Below are positions 1 through 7,847 of a DNA stretch of 35,201 nucleotides, in pieces (within the stretch, counting starts at the first letter, position 1; each line of letters starts with the position of its first letter). The translations under genes and the position numbers were made by a program. The notes beneath the pieces were generated by a model, which saw nothing but the letters and a program-made list of their open reading frames with translations, searched no databases and was not told the origin of the DNA. The DNA is from Foetidibacter luteolus (lineage in GTDB: Bacteria > Bacteroidota > Bacteroidia > Chitinophagales > Chitinophagaceae): positions 1-35,201 of the forward strand of contig NZ_VVIP01000061.1 in NCBI RefSeq assembly GCF_009650435.1. The letters are read 5' to 3'.

Positions 1-2
1 AT

Positions 3-671
3 TTAAAATACCTGATGGTATTGCATACGGTATATAACCAGCAATATCAAATGCACAGCACCCGCAGTTGCCGTGCAGAGGATCGTATTGTAAATATTCA
101 CCAGCCGCATGTACGCCCCATAGTCCGGGGCAAGGATGGTAAAAAAGTAGAGTTTGGCAGCAAACTGCAGGTATCGCTAAGCGGTGGGTTTGCGTTATTA
201 GACAAGTTAAGCTGGGATAATTTTAATGAAGGCGGCAGCCTGAAGGAATCGGTAACGCTGTACAAAAAACGACTTGGATATTATCCCGCCGAAGTATTGG
301 CAGACAAGATTTACTGTACAAGGGAAAACAGAAAAGTGCTGAAGGAATGGGGCATCGCATTAAGGGCTAAGCCACTGGGCCGTCCGGCTAAAGAGGCACT
401 GCACATTCAGGTAAGTCCAGGGGAGCGCAATCCAATAGAAGGCAAGTTTGGGCAGGCAAAGGCTGGTTATAATATGGAGTGCATCAAAGCCAAATTACAA
501 AACACCAGCGAGTCGTGGATTGCTTCCATTATTTTGGTGCTCAACCTTGTTAATTTAATGAGGCTGGGCCTCTATTGCCTAAATTTAATCAGTAATGCAG
601 CCAGGCGCTTCGCCAGTCATCTTCAAGAGGCTTGCTCCCGGAAATTTTGGCAGCCCCATTTTCAAGGATAG
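3..671 (+). CDS. IS5/IS1182-like DDE transposase, 5' end outside the window
   Basis: The reading frame is open from the left edge, so only the C-terminal part (about 220 residues) is seen. It reads like the catalytic core of a DDE transposase of the IS5/IS1182 type found in Bacteroidota. The segment VRPIVRGKDGKKVEFGSK is followed by the VLADKIYCTRENRKVLKEWG stretch, which carries an aspartate and the charged helix. NPIEGKFGQAKAGY then carries the last catalytic glutamate, with the basic and aromatic residues usual after it. A hydrophobic helix (SIILVLNLVNLM) ends the domain. The ATG at base 15 is internal to the domain and is unlikely to be the true start. The terminal inverted repeat should lie shortly after base 671, but its partner is outside the window, so I cannot mark the element's end. 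The family name is fairly secure and the subgroup is not. Confidence 0.75.
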   Translation, partial: LKYLMVLHTVYNQQYQMHSTRSCRAEDRIVNIHQPHVRPIVRGKDGKKVEFGSKLQVSLSGGFALLDKLSWDNFNEGGSLKESVTLYKKRLGYYPAEVLADKIYCTRENRKVLKEWGIALRAKPLGRPAKEALHIQVSPGERNPIEGKFGQAKAGYNMECIKAKLQNTSESWIASIILVLNLVNLMRLGLYCLNLISNAARRFASHLQEACSRKFWQPHFQG

Positions 672-911
672 TTATTGAGCAAGCCCTATGTAGTGGCGCT
701 GTCATGCTTACATTGTGATTTTAAATTTTTTAATCATGGGTTTCGCCCTACGGATTATATACACCACTTTCCAGAGCTCCTTTATTGTGTTCAGTGACAA
801 TGACGATTCCTGGCTTAATTTACGTTATAGGCTACAACATTTTGTTCGTCCCTGACAGCCAGGTACCTTAAAGCAATTTCATTTTTTGGAATAATGATAT
901 AGGGATTGCAT

Positions 912-1214
912 TCAGCTATTTGTGGGTGTGCCGTCCAGAAATTCATTGGTACAAAAAGACCGACGACAAGTATGAGACATTACCCAACCCCATTTCGTTC
1001 TTATTTCTTCGACCATGTCATTGCCGCGCTTATACGAGAATTTTATTACTTCATTTAAACCTGCCTGCCGTCCTACTTCTTTAATGTAGAAGTTAAATTC
1101 CGGGTTGGAAATTTTAGGCGTTTCCATTTTGTATTTTGCAAGTATTGCCTTTGGTTCAGGTCTGAGAGGTACGACGATTCGTGATGAAGTTTTCGTTTGT
1201 GTAATGAACAACAT
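912..1214 (-). pseudogene. Tyrosine recombinase fragment (integrase remnant)
   Basis: This 100-codon fragment matches the middle of the recombinase at the right edge of the window: VVPLRPEPKAIL against VVIPLREEAQKIL, then NPEFNFYIKEVG and EVIKFSYKRGN, and SHTCRRSFCTNEFLDGTP against SHTCRRSFCTNEFLAGTP. The similarity stops abruptly after GTP. The next codons encode TNS and a stop, so the SGHKS motif and the catalytic tyrosine are missing. Upstream, the frame meets a stop codon four codons before the first ATG, and the TGLRFSD arginine motif is absent. It cannot encode an active enzyme. It is best read as the relic of an older integrative element whose ends were lost by recombination at about bases 917 and 1220. 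The recognition is secure because the two copies can be aligned directly. Confidence 0.85.
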
Positions 1215-1348
1215 TTCGTCTAATAATTAATATCCGCAATAGGTATTCAGCAGCTACCGCTTAAGAATATTTATCAGCCAGATAGTAGCAGGGATATGAA
1301 GCCATGAAAATAAAGAAGGAGTGTAGCTATTTCAAGTTATTACCCAAA

Positions 1349-2146
1349 CTATTTTTCCCAGATAATACTCAAAACGAAGTTGTGTCGATCTGAATAAATA
1401 CATTTTTCAAAAAAGGGACGATCTATCTGCCAGCCCGGCACGTATTCAAACCAATCATTTGCCGTTATAGGCAATTCTTCATTAAATTTCTCTTTGGTAG
1501 CAAAGTAGGCACCAGCTAAAGTATTTTTAGGTACAATACCGATTGGCTTTTTTAGCCATTTGAACGGGAAGTCGTGGCTGTGTTTAAACCACTTTATTCT
1601 TTCATTTTCGGAGCATACCAACATAATCGGATGCTTATCTATTGTCATCAATTTGAGCAAGGTCGCCGTAATACTTGTTTTGTACTTTTCAGACAGATGC
1701 TCAACCAGTTTAAAGGTAAATGGTTTTTTCAAGCAATCTTGCTTTATACGACTTTCTGGAAGCAATAAGCTGGAGGCAAAGTAATCTGCCTCCAATTCAA
1801 CCAGATTTTTAGAGGAAAAGTCAATCTTGGAAGGATGAGATGGCGTCCTCCCACAAAGCAGAGCCCGCCTGTGTTCATCAATGAAATAATGACCAAGCTC
1901 ATGGCCGAAGGTAAATCTTGACCTTACATGCGCAGCAGAATAATTAATCGTATTGATAAAAATATGGAAGTGCCCATTTTCCTGTTCGATTAAACCATCG
2001 AACGAATTACCATAGTTGCCATAAGTATAAGTAATTCCTTTTTTCTCCGCGATAGCAGAAGGTTCTATCGATCCTGTAGGAAAATAATAGTTGGCAATTG
2101 ATTCAGCTAGTTCTGAAAGTTCAACCTCTCGTTTTCTGGAAAGCAT
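1349..2146 (-). CDS. ImmA/IrrE-family zinc metallopeptidase (CapP-like)
   Basis: The 265-aa protein carries the zinc-peptidase motif HELGH (residues 82-86, within FTFGHELGHYF) and a downstream ELEADYFASSLLLP segment (about 118-131) that supplies the third metal ligand. Both are hallmarks of the ImmA/IrrE family. Family members are cytoplasmic and typically cleave a partner transcription regulator after DNA damage or phage stress. The N-terminal 60 residues form the usual small helical lead-in, and the C-terminal 100 residues (rich in W, F and K) may be a sensor. It is the last gene of a minus-strand set, 2 bases after the 122-aa protein, with a sigma-like gene before that. The set is divergent from a CBASS operon. 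CapP peptidases with HTH repressors (CapH) are known to control CBASS, so a regulatory role here is a reasonable inference. The substrate is not shown by the sequence. Confidence 0.88.
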   Translation of the reverse strand: MLSRKREVELSELAESIANYYFPTGSIEPSAIAEKKGITYTYGNYGNSFDGLIEQENGHFHIFINTINYSAAHVRSRFTFGHELGHYFIDEHRRALLCGRTPSHPSKIDFSSKNLVELEADYFASSLLLPESRIKQDCLKKPFTFKLVEHLSEKYKTSITATLLKLMTIDKHPIMLVCSENERIKWFKHSHDFPFKWLKKPIGIVPKNTLAGAYFATKEKFNEELPITANDWFEYVPGWQIDRPFFEKCIYSDRHNFVLSIIWEK

Positions 2147-2148
2147 AT

Positions 2149-2517
2149 TTATTCATCCTTTTTCTTCTGAGCCAATTTCAATTTGTCCTGCGCCATTTTT
2201 GCCTTGATATCATCAGGAATGTTTTTACCCTCACGGGCTGCTTGTGCCAATTTATTAGAGTACTCATCCTGCTGGTCAATATGGAATGAATTTATATCGC
2301 ATCTGAAATTTCTTTTGCCTAAAAACTGATATGGATCGCTTAAGCGATCAGGCAAATTCGCCTGATTTTTTTTCGCCAAGTCTTCAATTCTTTTAAAATC
2401 AGCAGCAGTTCTTGGAAACATAAATCCCAACTGCCTTAAAGATTTGCCAATATTATCATCAAACAAATCGTCCATGTTGTCAAGTTCTTTGTTCATGATT
2501 GGCTTATTTACGAACAA
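2149..2517 (-). CDS. Conserved-context 122-aa protein between a sigma factor and a peptidase
   Basis: I do not recognise the family. The product is small, soluble and charged, with no membrane segment. It has an acidic N-terminus (MDDLFDDNIG), a central aromatic and proline region (YQFLGKRNFRCD) and a lysine-rich helical tail (KAKMAQDKLKLAQKKKDE). The ATG at 2517 overlaps the end of the sigma-like gene by 14 bases. An alternative ATG at 2496 (MNKELDNMDD) gives a 115-aa product and no overlap. Its stop codon lies 2 bases before the ImmA/IrrE peptidase start, so the three genes very likely form one transcript. By analogy with repressor/peptidase pairs it could be an anti-sigma factor or the cleavage substrate of the peptidase. 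That is inference only. Confidence 0.7.
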   Translation of the reverse strand: MFVNKPIMNKELDNMDDLFDDNIGKSLRQLGFMFPRTAADFKRIEDLAKKNQANLPDRLSDPYQFLGKRNFRCDINSFHIDQQDEYSNKLAQAAREGKNIPDDIKAKMAQDKLKLAQKKKDE

Positions 2518-3241
2518 CTAATTTATTTTCAAGTTCAGCTTTGAGGGCTTTACGAATCTTTTCCAAGATTTTTCTGATGTTCTCGCGGGTAGTGCCCCAC
2601 TTCCTTTCAAGTTCATCCAAAACGGTGCCAGGGGTATATTTTCCCGGTACATGGTGGGCATAGGTGGTAAGGATGATATCTCTATCGCGTTCGGACAATG
2701 TTGAAAGGTATTTGTTAAGTACGGCCAAGTTTCCATCGTCTATCAGGCCTTCAGCGCCTGGCTCCTGATGACCATCAACCTGCTGTTCAACCTTTTCCAT
2801 CTCGTTGACAAACTCACTATAGTTATCATCTAAGTGCTTGGAAACAAGTTTTTTATCAATAATATAGCTTTCTTCCAGAGGCTCGTCCGGTTTTTTATAT
2901 GCTTCGTCCAAATAGTGATCAAAAAATACGTGCTGCATAATGGTGGTCATCCACCCCAGTATGGAATATCTGATTTTATCCGGCCTTTGAAGTTTAGATC
3001 TCCTGAAAGTATGTGCTCGTTCAAAGATCAAGTTGAAAGTGTCTGCCAGTAAGTCTTGGGCCGAATCCTCATCCTTTGTCACATTATTAGCTATGATAAG
3101 CATCTCCCGCCAGTAACGGCTATAAACCTCACCATAAGCATCCATCGCCTCCTTAGGAAAATCGGCCTTCATTCCCATTAATTCAATCAGGTCTAAATCG
3201 GACTCGTGACCGAGTTGGGATTCGCTGAAAGCTGTTTTCAT
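2504..3241 (-). CDS. Sigma-70-like (ECF-type) transcription factor
   Basis: The protein shows the two-domain ECF sigma layout. A region-2-like helix bundle (YSRYWREMLIIANNVTKDED, then AQDLLADTFNLIFERA and a KIRYSILGWM segment) is followed by an acidic linker. A C-terminal region 4 follows (LSTLSERDRDIILTTYA, then an HTH-like stretch TVLDELERKWGTTRENIRKI ending in a basic helix). I chose the ATG at 3241 (MKTAFSESQL, 245 aa). The frame is open back to 3361, with other ATGs at 3295 and 3361, but the longer start would run through the repeat-bearing divergent control region. The linker of about 60 acidic residues between regions 2 and 4 is longer than usual. It is the first gene of a minus-strand set with an ImmA/IrrE peptidase and is divergent from a CBASS operon. 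A role as activator of that operon is inferred. The sigma-like fold is well supported. Confidence 0.82.
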   Translation of the reverse strand: MKTAFSESQLGHESDLDLIELMGMKADFPKEAMDAYGEVYSRYWREMLIIANNVTKDEDSAQDLLADTFNLIFERAHTFRRSKLQRPDKIRYSILGWMTTIMQHVFFDHYLDEAYKKPDEPLEESYIIDKKLVSKHLDDNYSEFVNEMEKVEQQVDGHQEPGAEGLIDDGNLAVLNKYLSTLSERDRDIILTTYAHHVPGKYTPGTVLDELERKWGTTRENIRKILEKIRKALKAELENKLVVRK

Positions 3242-3330
3242 ACACGCAATGTCGCTATTTATAATAGTACTTAAAAGCGTGAAAACACCCTTCATTTTCC
3301 CTAATTCACACATTTCAGTATCTATTATAG

Positions 3331-3358
3331 TGAAGATAATCAAATTAACCTGAAGATA
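3331..3358. promoter_or_regulatory. Direct repeats in the divergent CBASS/regulator control region
   Basis: The octamer TGAAGATA occurs at 3331-3338 and again at 3351-3358, exactly 20 bases (two helical turns) apart. It lies in the AT-rich gap between the sigma-like gene (start at 3241 or 3295) and cdnC (start at 3385). A half-copy in inverted orientation (TATCT at 3319-3323) lies nearby. The position is where an operator or a sigma recognition element for both divergent transcripts would be expected. The exact repeats are visible; their function is inferred. Confidence 0.4.
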
Positions 3359-3384
3359 CAATAATCATTTAAAATCATACAGTT

Positions 3385-4350
3385 ATGGCGAGATCGCATG
3401 TAGGGCACAGTGAAATCGCCCAGTTCGCGAACGATAAGGTGAACCTGCCGAAGGATAAAGCGGACGAATACCGTGCGCAGGCCGGCAGAGTGAGGGAAAA
3501 AGTTACTGGATACCTGAACGACCATCCCGACTTCGCTTTAAAGAAAATTATGCTCTCAGGCAGCTTGGCCAAAGGTACAGCCCTCCGGACCTTAAACGAT
3601 ATTGATATGGCCTGTTACATTAGTGGGTCGGAGGCACCAAAGGACGTCGCCAACTTACTTTTATACCTTGCTGAGAAGCTACGTAATGCTTTTCCAAATC
3701 TCAGCCCTGAACAGGTGCAGCCGAAGACGTATTCTGTAACCATATCGTTTCGCGGTACTGGCTTAGACATTGATGTAGTTCCGATCCTATATTATGGTGA
3801 TACCAATTGGTACGGATGTGTGGTTAACCAGGAAGATGGCTCACTGCTTGAAACCTGTATTCCGCGGCATCTGGAGTTTATTCGCTCGCGAAAACAGAAA
3901 CAACCGGCTGATTTTGCCCAGGTTATAAGGCTTGCCAAATACTGGGCACGTCACGTGAAGTTAGAGAGAGACGGCTTCCGGTTTAAGTCTTTCATGGTAG
4001 AGCTGATCATGGCGAAATTGTTGGACAAGGGCACAGATTTTTCGGATTATCCCGAAGCATTACAAAGCCTCTTCACTTATCTGGCTACAACCAACCTCAA
4101 TGAACTGATTGTTTTTTCTGATTACTATTCAATTGCCCAAGTGCCTGCCTATACCAACCCGGTCAGGATCGTTGACCCAGTGAATGCTAAAAACAACGTG
4201 TCCAGCCTTTATACGAAAGCACAGGCTGAAGCCATTGTCGAGGCTGCAATGGACGCTGGTGACGCTATAGATGCTGCGCTGACAGCTACCACTAAGGAGA
4301 AGACTGTTGCATATTGGCAAAAAGTATTTGGGTCATCTTTTCAAATTTAA
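3385..4350 (+). CDS. cdnC: CBASS cyclic-oligonucleotide synthase, CdnC type (CD-NTase)
   Basis: This 321-aa cGAS/DncV-like nucleotidyltransferase has the catalytic signature GSLAKGTALRTLNDID (G59-S60, metal-binding D72 and D74) and the third acidic residue in LDIDVVPIL (D130). A helical OAS1-like C-terminal half follows (LAKYWARHVK, FRFKSFMVELIMAKLL). It is the first gene of a tight four-gene operon, with 3 bases before the HORMA gene. It is followed by HORMA, TRIP13-like and NucC genes, the gene order of the type III CBASS of E. coli MS115-1. There the CdnC enzyme is switched on by a HORMA partner and makes cyclic tri-AMP. The active-site residues fall at the same positions here, so the enzyme should be active. 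It acts in the cytoplasm as the phage-sensing second-messenger synthase. The product nucleotide is inferred from the NucC partner. Confidence 0.95.
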   Translation: MARSHVGHSEIAQFANDKVNLPKDKADEYRAQAGRVREKVTGYLNDHPDFALKKIMLSGSLAKGTALRTLNDIDMACYISGSEAPKDVANLLLYLAEKLRNAFPNLSPEQVQPKTYSVTISFRGTGLDIDVVPILYYGDTNWYGCVVNQEDGSLLETCIPRHLEFIRSRKQKQPADFAQVIRLAKYWARHVKLERDGFRFKSFMVELIMAKLLDKGTDFSDYPEALQSLFTYLATTNLNELIVFSDYYSIAQVPAYTNPVRIVDPVNAKNNVSSLYTKAQAEAIVEAAMDAGDAIDAALTATTKEKTVAYWQKVFGSSFQI

Positions 4351-4353
4351 ACT

Positions 4354-4869
4354 ATGAGCATTAGTTACACTACCTCAAACACGCAAACATTTACCCTAAC
4401 CCATGCCAAATATCTTGCCTGCAAAGTGGCGGCGGATCTTAAGCGGATACAGCGGTTTTACAACTCTCCCTCAGATATGGAAATTGCCGACTACGAGATG
4501 GAGCTGACTGAGTACCTGAAAGCAGGATACTTGGCCGAAGTTACCTATGGCTTTCAACGTAATGGTAACTGGGTAGAACCAACATTGCGGTATAGCGCGA
4601 GGGACTTGGCAGGATTGGTCGGTTCAGATGATGATCCGGGACGTGTACGTACAAACGCGAACGTAACAGGCGCGGTTTTTACCTCATATCTTATTCGCAA
4701 CGATGCCTACCACCAACTATCAACGGCTGACCAAGAAAAATTCCGTGGGCAACTACCGTTTAGTAGAACCGGCGCACCAGCACCTGGTGTAACCGGCTAT
4801 ATAAGCCAAGATAAAAGCTATTCCTCAGGAGGCAAGGCGCTTGATCGATCATCAGTTAAATCGTTTTAA
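4354..4869 (+). CDS. cap7: CBASS HORMA-domain protein (Cap7)
   Basis: The 171-aa protein sits between the cyclase and a TRIP13-like ATPase, the position of the bacterial HORMA protein in type III CBASS. The sequence fits this small family: an N-terminal helix with FTLTHAKYLACKVAADLKRI, a short helical/strand core with tyrosine-rich turns, a strand pair around LAEVTYGFQRNG and WVEPTLRYSARDLAG, and a C-terminal glycine/serine-rich tail (about 135-171) that would form the mobile safety belt. Known bacterial HORMA proteins bind a peptide, close, then bind and activate the CD-NTase, and the TRIP13-like ATPase reopens them. The stop codon abuts the next ATG directly (TAA then ATG), so the two are translated from one message. 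Recognition rests on context plus fold features rather than a fixed motif. Confidence 0.88.
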   Translation: MSISYTTSNTQTFTLTHAKYLACKVAADLKRIQRFYNSPSDMEIADYEMELTEYLKAGYLAEVTYGFQRNGNWVEPTLRYSARDLAGLVGSDDDPGRVRTNANVTGAVFTSYLIRNDAYHQLSTADQEKFRGQLPFSRTGAPAPGVTGYISQDKSYSSGGKALDRSSVKSF

Positions 4870-5805
4870 ATGGAAAATATAAAACCATCATTTTCGGAAT
4901 TATTTGAACCAACGGTCGTTTATCCTGATCCTGACATGCAGCAGCGTTTAGGGATGCTGGTCGGCCTGGACGATACCAAAGAACGGGTAAAAAAGATCCT
5001 AAGCTTGTTAATAAACCCCAATGGTGTGCAGGAGTGGGTGAACAGGTACCATAATGGAGCTAATCAGGTACTGAATTTTGTAACCCGCCGACCACCACTG
5101 ATTGTTCTGGCAGGAGACGTTGGATCAGGAAAAAGTGAACTGGCGTATACTATCGGGGATGCGGTAGCCAGGCAGGAGGACCTTAACGTAGAACTATATC
5201 CTTTGAGCTTAGCTACTCGGGGTCAGGGAAGGGTTGGGCAGATGACCCAGCTCGTCTCTGCGGCGTTTGACTACACGTTGGATAGGGCTAAAAAGCTTAA
5301 GGGAGCCGGATCTAAATCCCACGGTGCTGTTATCTTACTCGTGGATGAGGCCGATGCACTGGCCCAATCGAGGGAAAACGAACAGATGCACCACGAGGAT
5401 AAGGCAGGAGTGAATGCATTTATCAGGGGTATCGATAGTCTGGGCAACGGAAAGTTTCCTGCTGCTGTGATCATGTGTACCAACCGTTCCAATGCCCTGG
5501 ACCCGGCAATTCGCAGAAGGGCTGCCGAAGTCATTAATTTTGAAAGACCTAACGACCAGGCAAGGTTTCAGGTTCTTGAAACTCCGCTCCGCGAGTTAGG
5601 CCTGGCCGCTAAGGATATTACTAAAATGGTGGAACTTACTGGACCAAAAAAGGAACGGTCTTTTGGGTTTACTTTTTCTGATTTAGTACAGCGCTTAGTA
5701 CCTGCTATCATCTTAGACGCCTACCCAAATAGCGCAGTAAGACCGCAAAGAGCCATTGAAATAGCAAAAACAGTAATCCCTACTTCACCGTTTAAAGAGT
5801 CATAA
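4870..5805 (+). CDS. cap6: CBASS TRIP13/Pch2-like AAA+ ATPase (Cap6)
   Basis: This 311-aa AAA+ ATPase has Walker A GDVGSGKS (82-89), Walker B VILLVDE (154-160), sensor-1 asparagine in MCTNR (N205) and the arginine finger in DPAIRRRAAE (about 215-217). It is of TRIP13 length but without the long eukaryotic N-terminal domain, as in bacterial Cap6 proteins. In characterised type III CBASS the hexamer unfolds the N-terminus of the closed HORMA protein, so it limits CD-NTase activity until infection. The gene starts immediately after the HORMA stop codon and ends 2 bases before nucC, which indicates co-translation. All catalytic motifs are intact. Confidence 0.95.
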   Translation: MENIKPSFSELFEPTVVYPDPDMQQRLGMLVGLDDTKERVKKILSLLINPNGVQEWVNRYHNGANQVLNFVTRRPPLIVLAGDVGSGKSELAYTIGDAVARQEDLNVELYPLSLATRGQGRVGQMTQLVSAAFDYTLDRAKKLKGAGSKSHGAVILLVDEADALAQSRENEQMHHEDKAGVNAFIRGIDSLGNGKFPAAVIMCTNRSNALDPAIRRRAAEVINFERPNDQARFQVLETPLRELGLAAKDITKMVELTGPKKERSFGFTFSDLVQRLVPAIILDAYPNSAVRPQRAIEIAKTVIPTSPFKES

Positions 5806-5807
5806 CA

Positions 5808-6527
5808 ATGGAAAAATGGAGCTTAGAAACCCTTTTACATGGGTTACACGATGAAATTCATCAGCGGCTGCAAATAGCCAGACAATCATTTGCTCACCCC
5901 GGTACAAAAGGAGATGCAAGTGAAGCAATATGGCTACAAATGCTACAAAAATACCTTCCTGAAAGATATAGAGCTGAAAAAGCCCACGTTGTAGACAGCA
6001 AAGGTACCTTTAGTGATCAGATGGACGTAGTGATATTTGACAGACAGTACTCACCTTTTATATTCAATTTCGACGGCCAGTATATTATACCCGCAGAAAG
6101 CGTGTATGCGGTATTTGAGGCAAAGCAGTCAATAAATGCTGGCTATGTAAAGTATGCACAGGAAAAAATTGAAAGTGTGCAAAATCTTCACAGGACCAGT
6201 TTACCTATTCCGCATGCTGGTGGTGTATATCCAGCCAAACCTCCCATTAAAATCATTTCAGGTATCTTAACTTTTGAAAGCGACTGGAATCCAGGAATGG
6301 GGGAGGCATTAAGGTCTGCACTTGTTAGCGGGAACAGCATACTGGACGTTGGTTGTGTCGCCTCCCACGGCTATTTTCGGTACAATTCTACAACGAAAGA
6401 TTTTGACTTCTATTTAGGAGGGAAACCCGCAACAGCTTTTCTCTTCAAATTAATATCTATGCTTCAGTTTAGTGGTACAGTGCCAATGATTGATGTGTTG
6501 GAGTATTCAAAGTGGCTTAATCCTTAA
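5808..6527 (+). CDS. nucC: CBASS effector endonuclease NucC
   Basis: This 239-aa restriction-endonuclease-fold nuclease aligns from memory along its full length with E. coli MS115-1 NucC. Shared stretches include GTKGDASEAIWLQML, SDQMDVVIFDRQYSPFIF, PAESVYAVFEAKQ, RTSLPIPHAGG and SGTVPMIDV. The catalytic residues are in place: D73 in MDVVIF, and E104 and K106 in FEAKQ. NucC trimers bind cyclic tri-AMP, pair into hexamers and cut double-stranded DNA without sequence specificity, which kills the infected cell. This fixes the likely messenger of the upstream CdnC as cyclic tri-AMP. It is the last gene of the operon, and a 0.55-kb non-coding stretch follows. Confidence 0.96.
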   Translation: MEKWSLETLLHGLHDEIHQRLQIARQSFAHPGTKGDASEAIWLQMLQKYLPERYRAEKAHVVDSKGTFSDQMDVVIFDRQYSPFIFNFDGQYIIPAESVYAVFEAKQSINAGYVKYAQEKIESVQNLHRTSLPIPHAGGVYPAKPPIKIISGILTFESDWNPGMGEALRSALVSGNSILDVGCVASHGYFRYNSTTKDFDFYLGGKPATAFLFKLISMLQFSGTVPMIDVLEYSKWLNP

Positions 6528-6714
6528 AGGAGGAAAGAAAGAACCTCACAAAACAACTTGCTGCAAGTACATCATAGTTTTTCACTATACTTTCGTTTAT
6601 CGACGACCAATAGTCAATGCTTGATTCAAGTCCAGAAAAAGACTATGAATATCTAATGCAATAAACAGAATTGAAAATGCAAAAAAATAAACAAGGTACT
6701 ATTCAACACCGTTT

Positions 6715-6739
6715 AGAGGATAAATTCCACCTATCCTCT
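6715..6739. terminator. Possible terminator hairpin downstream of nucC
   Basis: AGAGGATA (6715-6722) and TATCCTCT (6732-6739) form a perfect 8-bp inverted repeat with a 9-base loop. There is no clear run of T after the + strand arm, so intrinsic termination is doubtful. A role as a recombination or protein-binding site is equally possible. Confidence 0.35.
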
Positions 6740-6741
6740 TG

Positions 6742-6760
6742 TGTGGGACATCTGTGGGAC
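6742..6760 (+). repeat. Tandem TGTGGGAC octamers
   Basis: TGTGGGAC occurs at 6742-6749 and 6753-6760, with 11 bases from start to start (one helical turn). The pair lies directly after the 6715-6739 hairpin. Short repeated sites like this often mark recombinase or regulator binding. No second pair was noticed elsewhere in the window. Confidence 0.35.
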
Positions 6761-6791
6761 TCTCACTAAGTGCGGTCTTTACCCCATTTAG

Positions 6792-7022
6792 ATCGAGCTA
6801 TATGTATTCAAAACCAACCGCCCGTACAATGAATTACCCGTACCGCTGAAAGTCGCTAATAGAACTGGCCCGGCGAGCTTCGATATCGGCTTTTCTGCAG
6901 ATAGTTTAGCTAGGGCTGAGCGGGCATGTTTTATTGGCCATCAACAGAATGCAATTTGTAAAGACGTACAAATAATGGAGAAACTAACCGGTGAGGGCTA
7001 TATTGATTGTTTTGTTTTGTAA
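6792..7022 (+). pseudogene. Start-less open frame, possible gene remnant
   Basis: After a TAG at 6789, 76 codons stay open to a TAA at 7020. The first ATG lies only about 15 codons before the stop. Amino-acid use looks protein-like (for example YNELPVPLKVANRTGPASFD and later IMEKLTGEGYIDCF). I do not recognise the family. It may be the 3' end of a gene whose 5' part was lost when the neighbouring modules joined, or it may be chance. Confidence 0.3.
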
Positions 7023-7082
7023 TAATATAGTTAGGAACATGTAGATTGATAAACGCACTCACAGTATTATACTAAATCAGCA

Positions 7083-7847
7083 ATGGCAGATTACCAAATT
7101 ATAAAAAATGATCCAATTGATTGGATAATGTTGCAACACGATGTTTCACTTGTTTTGAAGGATTGTGGTTATGAGACGGAAGTTGAAAAGACGATTGAAA
7201 CTGTCCGAGGAAAAGTTGAAGTTGATGTAATTGCTACAAAAAAGAAGGCTTATACTAGTATGGTACTATGCGAATGTAAATACTGGAACACGGCTGTTCC
7301 ACAAACCGTCATTCACGCTTTTCGAACTGTGGTGGAAGACAGTGGCGCCAGCCAGGGAATCATCATTTCAAAAAATGGTTTCCAAAAAGGAGCTTTTGAG
7401 GCCGTTACTAAATCAAATCTTGTCTTACTAACGTGGCAAGAATTTCAAAATGCTTTTTCACTGGACTATATCCATCATGTAGTTGATCGGAATTTCAAAA
7501 AAGGGCATGAATTGAGGATAAAGGTCAACCTGGTGCTGGAAATCTACCATCAATACCCGTTTGTATTAAGCAATGAAGAATTTGCCGATTTTCAATTATT
7601 GAGAAAAGCTCATAACCAATTTCTCTTTTATTCTTTCAGAGAACATTATGAACATTTAGACACGAGGGAAATTTCACTCGCTGAAGTAAACCGTGGAATA
7701 GCTGTAGCTAAAAAAGATCTTAAAATTGATGTAAATTCACTAAAAGAATATTTCGATTACATTTTTATGATGTGTGAACAAGAGGTATTAAAAGTTGCTT
7801 CAATATTGGCGACAGTCCAAGATAGAAAAAAAAATAAAGGTGAATAA
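7083..7847 (+). CDS. Mrr-like PD-(D/E)XK endonuclease
   Basis: The N-terminal half of this 254-aa protein is a Mrr_cat nuclease domain. It has a helical start (DWIMLQHDVSLVLKDCGYE), strand VEVDVIATKK with catalytic D48, strand MVLCECKYW with E64 and K66, and the typical later strand/helix QGIIISKNGFQKGAFEA. The C-terminal half (about 125-254) is helical and charged and has no SAVED or other nucleotide-binding motif that I can identify. The gene overlaps the following CD-NTase-like gene, so the two are probably one functional unit. In CBASS, Mrr-type nucleases serve as effectors, usually fused to a SAVED sensor. Here the C-terminal half may take that place, which is inferred. A stand-alone restriction role is the alternative. 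Confidence 0.8.
   Translation: MADYQIIKNDPIDWIMLQHDVSLVLKDCGYETEVEKTIETVRGKVEVDVIATKKKAYTSMVLCECKYWNTAVPQTVIHAFRTVVEDSGASQGIIISKNGFQKGAFEAVTKSNLVLLTWQEFQNAFSLDYIHHVVDRNFKKGHELRIKVNLVLEIYHQYPFVLSNEEFADFQLLRKAHNQFLFYSFREHYEHLDTREISLAEVNRGIAVAKKDLKIDVNSLKEYFDYIFMMCEQEVLKVASILATVQDRKKNKGE

Larger units (their letters stand above)
6528..7082. other. Gap after CBASS with hairpin, short repeats and a gene remnant
   Basis: No complete gene is visible in these 555 bases. They hold three things listed separately: an 8-bp perfect hairpin at 6715-6739, a tandem octamer at 6742-6760, and an open but start-less reading frame at 6792-7022. The mixture suggests an old insertion or deletion scar between two defence modules. 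Confidence 0.6.
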
